Of a stretch of 13,069 nt of DNA, positions 1 to 6,547 are shown piece after piece (position 1 is the first letter of the stretch; every line of letters starts with the position of its first letter). The position numbers were made by a program, and so were the translations under genes. The notes below the pieces were generated by a model. It saw only the letters and a list, made by a program, of their open reading frames with translations. It had not been told where the DNA came from and did not search any database. The DNA lies in assembly GCA_021807585.1 (NCBI GenBank), contig JAKBCQ010000011.1, positions 1 to 13,069 on the forward strand. Direction: 5' to 3'. Source of the stretch: Planctomycetota bacterium. GTDB taxonomy: Bacteria; Planctomycetota; Planctomycetia; Isosphaerales; Isosphaeraceae.

Positions 1-145
1 CGGTGGCGGCTTCGTCCGGCGCCGGGGTGACGACGGCGTCGTCGACCCCCTCCCCCTTGCCGCCGCAACCCGATACGGAAACAAAAAACAACCCCGCGAG
101 GCTCAAACTCAACGCGGTAGAATTCCACAAACGTGTCGATATCAT
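1..145 (-). CDS. Putative lipoprotein, N-terminus only (cut by window edge)
   Basis: The first 48 codons of a minus-strand gene are present; the rest lies outside the window. The product starts MISTRLW, continues with a hydrophobic stretch (about residues 11-25) and reaches a lipobox, SVSGC, with the lipidated Cys at residue 27. It is followed by Gly-Gly and an acidic, Pro/Ala-rich linker. This is a type II (lipoprotein) signal, so the mature protein should be membrane-anchored outside the cytoplasm. A purine-rich ribosome site (GAGAGGA, 156-162) lies 10 nt before the ATG, which supports this start. The gene follows the octaheme cytochrome in the same direction after about 160 bp, with a stem-loop between, so it may be the last operon member or a separate unit. 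No function can be given from the visible part; a small cytochrome or an assembly factor are possibilities only. Confidence 0.7.
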   Translation of the reverse strand, partial: MISTRLWNSTALSLSLAGLFFVSVSGCGGKGEGVDDAVVTPAPDEAAT

Positions 146-227
146 AACGTTTAAATCCTCTCGGCGCGACGCGCCAAAGTCGGCTCAAACCCGGCCGAAC
201 GGCGTCGGTTCCGGGTTTGAATCATCA

Positions 228-250
228 CGAGGGGCGGTTTTCGCCCCTCG
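228..250 (-). terminator. Stem-loop after the octaheme cytochrome gene, possible terminator
   Basis: A perfect 9-bp inverted repeat (CGAGGGGCG / CGCCCCTCG, 228-236 and 242-250) encloses a 5-nt loop. It sits about 60 bp past the stop codon of the octaheme cytochrome and about 80 bp before the lipoprotein start. There is no clear T-run on either side, so it may weaken transcription or protect an mRNA end rather than be a strong intrinsic terminator. Confidence 0.45.
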
Positions 251-309
251 TTCGCACGAAGAACAAGGTTTCAACAACGAGTTCACGAACGACCCATATT
301 TCGGGATCG

Positions 310-3300
310 TCAGCGGCCGCCTCCCGCGGGCTTGGCGTCGGCCGGTTTGGCGTCGGTCGGCGCCGCGGGGGCTTTCGCTCCCGTCTGCGCCGTCAACTGC
401 CTTTCGATCGCGTCGATATAATTGAGCAGCGTATCGCGGACCGCCTCGACCTGACCGAATCGGCTATTTTCAAGGGGCTTGGGGACGCCGGGGGGGGGCG
501 GACCCTGCGGCGAGATGTTTTGCGGCATTGCGGTGTAAGGCATCAGCCGCGCCGGGTTCCCCAGCCATTTGGTGAGATAATCGGACCGGAAACGAGCGCC
601 CACGTGTTTGAGTTCGGGGCCGACGATCACCCCCGCGCCGCCGGTCGGCTTGAACTGGCCGATCGCATGGCACTGAACGCAAGCCCCCTTGGTGATCAAT
701 TGCCAACCGCCCGACAAATAATCGGGATAAGTCGATTCTTTGGCGGCGAGATACGACGGCTCGCGCTCGGGGACGACCTGATAGGGGAACTCGACTCCGT
801 CGACCGCCGCGAAGTAGTTGGCGAGGTCGCGGGTTTCGACTTGATCGTGCGCGAAGTGGAACCGAGGCATGCGGAGGATCGTCGACGGTCGAATCATCGA
901 CGGTTCTTTGAGGAACGACGAGAGCCACGGTGTTTGAACTTTGCGTCCCTCACGAATGAGAGGCGGCGGGAGCGTGTTCCAGACCGAGGCGAAGTCGGCG
1001 CCCTTTTCCGCCTGGGTGTACGCCTGAAGCCAGGCGAAATTACCTCCGTCGGGGGGCGTGTAGTTCACCTTCGTCGTATCGATCGCGATTTGATCGCCGA
1101 TATTGAACGTGTACCCGCGAATCGTCACGGGTTCCCACAATTGAACCGTCACCTCGTTCTCGAACACCGAGACGGGCATGCCCGAGATCGTGATCGGCTT
1201 GGAGGCGTCGTCGGTTGTGAGCGTCGGCGGCTTGTCGGCATCGAACTTGAGGTCGGGATAGAGCGAGTGATAATCCTTGTTACGGCTCAACCCGGCGCCG
1301 TTGTAGGAAATTTGCACGTTGGAATCAAACTGGGTGAGCGCATCTTTCACCTTCGTTCCCGCGGCGATCGTATACGACGGCATCTTGAGAACATGACAAC
1401 CCTTGCAATTGTAGCGATTGATCAATCGCGATCCGCGATCCATCGCGTGCTTCACTTCGCCGTAGAACGGTAAGTTCTGTTTGGCGATTTTTTCTCCCGT
1501 CAGGCCGAGGACGAAAGTCATCACCTCTTCGATCGCGACAGGGTCGTTCGCCCAGGAGAACTGGGGCATGCGGAGCCGCTCGTCCCAGGTTTTGAGCTCG
1601 GCGTTCGTCTTCTTATAATCATAGCTGCGGGGACGATGCAGCTTCTGGAAGATGAAGCCCGCTCGCGTGTGCTCCTCGATTTGCTCCTGATAATACAGAT
1701 CGGTGCCGTCGCGTCGCGATTGATCGTCGACGGGCTGATCCTCGAGGTATTCAAGAATATGAGCATAATCAAGTTTCGCCGGGCTCTTCGATCCCCAGCC
1801 GCTCAGCGAGGTGCCGATCGGCTTGGCGGTTTCGAATCCGGCGATGTTGTGGCAGCCGAAGCAGCCGAGGCGGCTGATCGTTTTCTCGCCCAGATACATC
1901 AGCTTTTCATTCTGGGACATATCCTTGACGACTTGCGTCACCTGGCTGAGCGGAACGCCCGACTTGCTCTTATAAAGCGAGATGAGTTCGTCGATCGCCT
2001 TCTTGACCGGGGGTGAATCGACCGACGGAACTTCGACGGGCTTCGCCCATTCAGCCTTGACCGTCAAGATCCACGAAGCGATGTCGGCCGATTCCGCGAG
2101 TGAAAGCTGCAAATTCGGCATCAGCGTGGTCGGATGGTACGAGTCGGGATTATGAATCCAGTTCGTCAACCACTTATAACCTTGCTCATGTGAACCGAAT
2201 TTGTCGGAGATATTCGACAGGTTGGGACCGTGATCCGCCTTGGCGTAACCTTGCGCCGCGATGGGGAACGACGAAGGCGCGTAATCTTTGTGCGCGTGGC
2301 ACGCGAGACAACCCTTCTGGAAGAAGAGGGTCTTACCCTTGGCGGGGTCTCCCTTCGCGGGAGGTTCGACGAAAGCCTTGGCGGGGGTGCTTTTGGCGTA
2401 CAAATAGTGGGTGATCGCGTGGATCTCGGCGTCGTTCTTGGGTTGATCGGCGGGAGCGTCGTTGTTCGTCACGCCGTAGAACCTGGGCATTCGCGTATCG
2501 GGACGGAAGGCGTGGGGATTCTTGATCCACTTGACCGTCCACTCACGCGATGCTTTTGAACCGATATGTTCAAGATTGGGTCCGACCTTGGCGAGATCGG
2601 TCAGATCGGGTCCGACGGTTCCTTGTCCGCCGATCGCGTGGCAACCCGTGCAGCCGAATTTGACGATGCGATTATAGCCCGCCTGCAGTTTGTCGGCGTC
2701 GGGAATATCGGCGACTTCGTAGTGGCACTTCAAGCAGCTCGATTGCATGAACCGCTTGGGAAGCATTGGATAATCCCACATGTGGATCTTTTGGAACTGA
2801 TACGTCTCGTCCCATTCATGTTCTTGTTTGAGATCGTTGGGTTCGTGCGACGCGAAGGTGAAATCGGTTCCCGATCCTTGACCGCCGTGGCAGATCGTGC
2901 AGCCGAAAAAGTTGATCGGGTGCGGACCGTTGGCGTCGAGATAGAGTCCGACGGTACTCGGTTTGCCCGTGACGGGGTCGACGCGTTGAAAGCCGTCGGC
3001 CAGGTGAGGGTGTGTTTTGAAGACCGTGGGGAGCGGTTTTTTGCTCGCGTCGAGCTCGTAATTGGGGCGATCGATCGCGAGGTGGCACGTCTGGCATCGA
3101 TCGTAACGGGGTACTTCTTTGAAGTTATAATTGATCGTCAAATCGGGAAGAAAGATCTGTTTGATCTTCTCGGGGGGAGCGGCGAGGTCGATCAGCGGCA
3201 GGCTTCGAATCCACGCGGCGATTCCGTTGGCGTTCTCCTCCTTTTGTTTGAGGACGCGGCCGATCCGGTCGCTTTCGTGGAAGATCGCGTCGCGTTTCTT

Positions 3301-3870
3301 TTCGAGTTCGGTGAGACGACCTTTCAGATCTTCGATCTCGGCCTGCGTCTTGACGCGTTCGGCTTCGATCTTTTGTTTTTGTTTGGTGAAGGCGATCAGC
3401 TTGGCCTCGGCGGGCTCGAGCGTCGTTTTGAGATATTCGTGCGCTTGATGTTCCTTATATTCGTCGATCATCTCATCGTAATAACTGCGCAAGCTGTCGA
3501 GTTCGGCCTTCTGGAACTTGTAGCTCGTATCGGCGGCGGTGTATTCGGCCTCGATCTTATCGAGCTTGGACTGTTGCTCCTTGATTTTGCGTGCGTTCTT
3601 CCGCGCCGTTTTCTTGGCTTCGGCGATCGCGCGATCGATCTCCTCGATGTCCTTCTTGTTCTTGACGAGTTCGCGATCGCGTTCGTCTTTTTCGTTCGCC
3701 TTGAGCTTGGCTTGCTCGACGCGATAAAAATCGCGTTGAACGACCTTCCACGATCGGAAGTGATCGTCGAGGATCATCCAAACCGTGACAAGCGTCATCA
3801 CGATCGAGCTGATCGCGAACACGATGTGCGTGCGTGACAAACTGCGGTATGTTTCGTCTTTGGCCGGCAT
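310..3870 (-). CDS. Membrane-anchored octaheme cytochrome c with coiled-coil stalk, bc-complex electron acceptor subunit
   Basis: This 1186-residue protein should take electrons from the Rieske/cytochrome b complex and pass them along c hemes in the periplasm. A short positive N-terminus precedes one membrane helix (about 15-34), then a charged Lys/Glu-rich coiled coil (about 43-213, with a likely break near Pro153). Eight CxxCH heme sites follow, at Cys259, 324, 379, 407, 521, 670, 822 and 1064. The last five each pair with a later Met-Pro motif (Met461, 584, 768, 1001, 1115), the pattern of class I cytochrome c domains. The first three lack such a Met and sit among His residues (for example 287, 289, 342, 351, 363), so they may be bis-His hemes. 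About 150 mostly non-helical residues are inserted in the domain of heme 7. The C-terminus is a Pro/Ala/Lys tail. A purine stretch precedes the ATG. The gene starts 84 bp after the subunit IV-like gene. Heme count and anchor are seen directly; partner and direction of flow are inferred from the operon. Confidence 0.93.
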   Translation of the reverse strand: MPAKDETYRSLSRTHIVFAISSIVMTLVTVWMILDDHFRSWKVVQRDFYRVEQAKLKANEKDERDRELVKNKKDIEEIDRAIAEAKKTARKNARKIKEQQSKLDKIEAEYTAADTSYKFQKAELDSLRSYYDEMIDEYKEHQAHEYLKTTLEPAEAKLIAFTKQKQKIEAERVKTQAEIEDLKGRLTELEKKRDAIFHESDRIGRVLKQKEENANGIAAWIRSLPLIDLAAPPEKIKQIFLPDLTINYNFKEVPRYDRCQTCHLAIDRPNYELDASKKPLPTVFKTHPHLADGFQRVDPVTGKPSTVGLYLDANGPHPINFFGCTICHGGQGSGTDFTFASHEPNDLKQEHEWDETYQFQKIHMWDYPMLPKRFMQSSCLKCHYEVADIPDADKLQAGYNRIVKFGCTGCHAIGGQGTVGPDLTDLAKVGPNLEHIGSKASREWTVKWIKNPHAFRPDTRMPRFYGVTNNDAPADQPKNDAEIHAITHYLYAKSTPAKAFVEPPAKGDPAKGKTLFFQKGCLACHAHKDYAPSSFPIAAQGYAKADHGPNLSNISDKFGSHEQGYKWLTNWIHNPDSYHPTTLMPNLQLSLAESADIASWILTVKAEWAKPVEVPSVDSPPVKKAIDELISLYKSKSGVPLSQVTQVVKDMSQNEKLMYLGEKTISRLGCFGCHNIAGFETAKPIGTSLSGWGSKSPAKLDYAHILEYLEDQPVDDQSRRDGTDLYYQEQIEEHTRAGFIFQKLHRPRSYDYKKTNAELKTWDERLRMPQFSWANDPVAIEEVMTFVLGLTGEKIAKQNLPFYGEVKHAMDRGSRLINRYNCKGCHVLKMPSYTIAAGTKVKDALTQFDSNVQISYNGAGLSRNKDYHSLYPDLKFDADKPPTLTTDDASKPITISGMPVSVFENEVTVQLWEPVTIRGYTFNIGDQIAIDTTKVNYTPPDGGNFAWLQAYTQAEKGADFASVWNTLPPPLIREGRKVQTPWLSSFLKEPSMIRPSTILRMPRFHFAHDQVETRDLANYFAAVDGVEFPYQVVPEREPSYLAAKESTYPDYLSGGWQLITKGACVQCHAIGQFKPTGGAGVIVGPELKHVGARFRSDYLTKWLGNPARLMPYTAMPQNISPQGPPPPGVPKPLENSRFGQVEAVRDTLLNYIDAIERQLTAQTGAKAPAAPTDAKPADAKPAGGGR

Positions 3871-3954
3871 ATGTCTCTCTCGTGGTCTTGATCGTCGCGG
3901 CTCGGCGTTCGTCGCTCCGCCGCTGCGAGGTTTTCCCCACGCCTCCCCGGTCGA

Positions 3955-5523
3955 TTAGATGTTGAAGAAATATTCAGGGATCGCCACCAGGTACTTCAGG
4001 TTGATCGTCCATCGCAGCACCATTTTGATGGGGAGCGACGCCATGAAAAGGAGCAAAAACGCCATCACAAGATAACGCGTCATACCCCCCTTCTCGATGA
4101 TCTTCTTGAAGAACAACCGACCCATAAGCGGCGGAAGAATCATGAAATACGCGAGCGAAATCAAAAGCCCCGGCGCCTCTCGCAGCAAAATCATGTCGGG
4201 CTTCTTTTGTCCCCACATCTGGATCCAGAAGATCTCCGAGAGATTCACGTTGTTGAGCGGATTGACGCGATGGAGATCCCAATATTCGTAAGGCCCGAAG
4301 AAATTCCAGTTCGGCCCGCGGAGGAACGTTCCCAGGATGATCAGCATCACCCAGAGCACGAGAAACCCGTACTGGAACGTGATATAAGCGAACTTACGCT
4401 GAACGTACGTGTAATAGCCGTTGCCCTGTTTATTGGTGTCGATGTACGGAATCGCCATCAGCCCGACGATGATCAGGCTGGGAAGGACGACGCCCGCCAT
4501 CCACGGATCAAAATAGACGAGCATTTCCTGCAAACCGAGGAAGTACCAGGGCGCCTTCGACGGATTGGGCGCCGAGGTTGAACTCGCGGGCTGTTCGAGC
4601 GGCGCCTTGAGGAGAATCGCCCACGCGATCAACACCACCGTCTGAACCACCATCGCGATCAGCTCGGTGTAAACAAGATCGGGCCACGTGAGCACTTTAT
4701 CGGGCTCGAGCTCTTCCAGATTGGGCATGCCCCGCGCCATCCGTTCATCATTGATCACGGCGCGGCGGAGCGAGATCCACGTGAAATATCCCACCAGGAT
4801 CAGCATCCCGACGATCGGCACGTTGTCGGGCTTGGTGACGATCTCTCGGAAGTCGAAATCGGTCATGCTGAGACCGAAGAAAAGGAGGAACGCGTTGACG
4901 ATTCCCCACGCGACGATCCCGTTGGAAAGGAACCGACGGTAGGCGATCATCGCCGCGAAGCCGAGCGTGGCGCCGACGAAAAACGTCGTCGGACCCGCGA
5001 TCGTATCGATCGCGTTGCGAATGAACTGAGGCAAGGCGAACTGACCTTCGAGGATGCAGACCAATCCCATCATCTGGAAAATCATCGTACAAGTCGCCCA
5101 GATCACCGTCCAAAGCGTGCGGTTCATCGGTCCGCCGATGCCGATCGCGGGGATGTGATCGTCGAGCGAAGGCGTTTTCGAGTCGCCGTTTTTGGACTCG
5201 GCGAAATGCGAAGCCTCGGCCGCCGCGGTGAGCGCGACGATCACGTTGCCGAGCGCCAAGAGAAAATACGAGCCGAGAATCGCCCCGGGAATGAAGTGCT
5301 TGCCGAGGATCAAAGCCGCCGCGACGGTGTAAAGAATCGCCAGCGACCAACCCAGCCACGCAGGAAACTTCCGCGTTTTGGGGGCGAGCCCATGCTTCGA
5401 GCCCCCCTCCGATACCATTTCCATGAAGCCGACGTAAGCCGTCGCCCCCGCGTTCAAAAGCGCGGCGAGCAGGTAATACCAGCCGAGCCCGTGCATCACG
5501 TTTGGAGTTAAATCTTGATTCAT
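3955..5523 (-). CDS. Cytochrome b C-terminal (subunit IV-like) protein with extra N-terminal membrane module
   Basis: The 522-residue polytopic membrane protein provides the C-terminal half of a split cytochrome b, forming part of the quinol oxidation site. The cytochrome b C-terminal region starts near residue 275 and includes the Qo-site motif as KAPWYFLG (323-330), so the PEWY Glu is Pro here. Hydrophobic helices follow at about 341-360, 378-400, 450-470 and 480-500. Before this, residues 1-265 hold about seven more membrane segments (near 13-35, 55-75, 78-102, 135-160, 175-197, 200-220 and 234-252) that ordinary subunit IV of about 160 residues lacks. I do not recognise this N-terminal module. 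The gene lies 159 bp after cytochrome b and 84 bp before the octaheme cytochrome. No strong ribosome site precedes the ATG (AGGGGA is about 12 nt away). The C-terminal assignment is secure, the role of the N-terminal half is open. Confidence 0.9.
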   Translation of the reverse strand: MNQDLTPNVMHGLGWYYLLAALLNAGATAYVGFMEMVSEGGSKHGLAPKTRKFPAWLGWSLAILYTVAAALILGKHFIPGAILGSYFLLALGNVIVALTAAAEASHFAESKNGDSKTPSLDDHIPAIGIGGPMNRTLWTVIWATCTMIFQMMGLVCILEGQFALPQFIRNAIDTIAGPTTFFVGATLGFAAMIAYRRFLSNGIVAWGIVNAFLLFFGLSMTDFDFREIVTKPDNVPIVGMLILVGYFTWISLRRAVINDERMARGMPNLEELEPDKVLTWPDLVYTELIAMVVQTVVLIAWAILLKAPLEQPASSTSAPNPSKAPWYFLGLQEMLVYFDPWMAGVVLPSLIIVGLMAIPYIDTNKQGNGYYTYVQRKFAYITFQYGFLVLWVMLIILGTFLRGPNWNFFGPYEYWDLHRVNPLNNVNLSEIFWIQMWGQKKPDMILLREAPGLLISLAYFMILPPLMGRLFFKKIIEKGGMTRYLVMAFLLLFMASLPIKMVLRWTINLKYLVAIPEYFFNI

Positions 5524-5633
5524 CGAGGTCGAATTCCCCTGGGTCTCGTCGCCGGGATCGATTCGCCGCGTTCCCGACCCATTCCGATATCTTGCCGCGT
5601 TAGACGTTACACACTTGTTTTAGCCGGAATTCG

Positions 5634-5671
5634 TCGATCGGTACGCGAAACCGCGCGTGCGTACCGATCGA
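5634..5671 (-). other. Strong stem-loop between cytochrome b and subunit IV-like genes
   Basis: A perfect 13-bp inverted repeat (arms 5634-5646 and 5659-5671, TCGATCGGTACGC / GCGTACCGATCGA) encloses a 12-nt loop. On the transcript it begins 11 nt after the cytochrome b stop codon. No T-run follows, so it fits an RNA-processing or stability hairpin better than an intrinsic terminator. It may set different levels of the two neighbouring subunits. Confidence 0.7.
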
Positions 5672-5682
5672 TGCGATTCGCC

Positions 5683-6456
5683 TCACATCGGTCCGCTGAT
5701 GTTGCCGTCCTTGCGGACGCGCCAGAAGTGGATCATGATCAACAAACCCGCGGCGAGCGGAATCGCCACGCAATGAAGCACATAAAAGCGATTGAGCGTC
5801 ATTTCACCCACGCTGCGACCGCCGAGCAGCGCGAACTTCGCGTCCGATCCCGACGTGATCAGCTTGACGCCGTTTAAAATGATCTGCTGCGAGCCGGGAC
5901 CTTCGACGCCGACTCCGGGGGTCGCTCGCGCCATGTTCGACCCGACCGTGATCGCCCAGATCGCCAACTGATCCCATGGCAACAAATAACCCGTGAACGA
6001 GAGGAGGAGCGTAAGCACGAGCAGGATCACCCCGATCGTCCAATTGAACTCGCGCGGCGGTTTGTAACTCCCCGTCAAAAACACGCGATACATGTGAAGC
6101 CATACGGAAATCACCATCGCGTGGGCGCCCCACCGATGCAGCTCGCGCAAAATGCCGAGCGTCGTCACGTCTCGTAGCGCCAAAATATCGTTATATGCAT
6201 GTTCGAGCGTGGGCCGATAATAGAACATCAGCAGCACGCCCGTGACGACTTCGACCATGAAGAGGAAGAAAGTCGTCCCCCCCATGCACCACGTGTAGGA
6301 GAGAGCGATCCCCTGTTTTCGAACGCTCACCGGGTGCAGGTGCAAGAAGAAGTTGGTGAGCATGACGACCAATCGGTTGCGACGGTCGCGGGGCATCGGA
6401 TGGCGAAAGACGCTTTTCCAAAGCTGCGTCTCGTAGACCTTGTCAAGAATAGCCAT
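5683..6456 (-). CDS. Cytochrome b, N-terminal (b6-type) subunit of quinol:cytochrome c oxidoreductase
   Basis: This 257-residue membrane protein carries the two b hemes of the complex. Heme ligands are His107/His121 (in LHRWGAH and WLHMYR) and His228/His243 (in FYVLHC and IMIHFW). The 14- and 15-residue steps are those of plastid cytochrome b6. The stretch from Cys57 to the YYRP motif aligns without gaps to cytochrome b6, placing Cys57 at the cysteine that binds heme ci covalently in b6f and in Firmicutes. Other b6-like marks are [10 protein letters not shown], the PWDQ motif and the C-terminal [10 protein letters not shown], close to the b6 end. Against b6 there is an added loop of roughly 20 residues (about 180-212) and a longer N-terminus. 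The gene lies 75 bp after the Rieske gene and 159 bp before the subunit IV-like gene, so cytochrome b is split. The ribosome site is weak. Confidence 0.95.
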   Translation of the reverse strand: MAILDKVYETQLWKSVFRHPMPRDRRNRLVVMLTNFFLHLHPVSVRKQGIALSYTWCMGGTTFFLFMVEVVTGVLLMFYYRPTLEHAYNDILALRDVTTLGILRELHRWGAHAMVISVWLHMYRVFLTGSYKPPREFNWTIGVILLVLTLLLSFTGYLLPWDQLAIWAITVGSNMARATPGVGVEGPGSQQIILNGVKLITSGSDAKFALLGGRSVGEMTLNRFYVLHCVAIPLAAGLLIMIHFWRVRKDGNISGPM

Positions 6457-6519
6457 GATTTCTTGGGTGTTCCTGGTCGGCTGGGATGATCAGTGAATCA
6501 ATGAATGAAGCACGGCGCC

Positions 6520-6547
6520 CGTCGTCGCGGTTTAAACCGCGGCGACG
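6520..6547 (-). other. 28-nt palindrome spanning the Rieske stop codon
   Basis: The palindrome is centred between 6533 and 6534, inside TTTAAA, and covers the Rieske TAA stop. All pairs match except one G-T step (6525/6542). In RNA it would fold into a stable hairpin starting in the last codons of the Rieske gene and ending in the 75-bp gap before cytochrome b. No T-run follows. It may act in mRNA processing, 3' end protection or partial termination; which is not shown by the sequence. Confidence 0.65.

Noticed and set aside
217..1473. 418-codon open frame on the plus strand
   Set aside because: It lies antisense to the octaheme cytochrome, whose heme motifs prove the minus-strand frame; the product has no domain and odd Arg-rich composition.
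2566..3837. 423-codon open frame on the plus strand
   Set aside because: It is antisense to the coiled-coil and first heme part of the octaheme cytochrome; the hydrophobic look comes from reverse complements of Glu/Lys codons.
5520..5582. 20-codon minus-strand frame whose TGA overlaps the subunit IV-like ATG (ATGA)
   Set aside because: The overlap would allow translational coupling, but the ribosome site is poor and the peptide is Arg/Pro-rich without pattern; chance is as likely.
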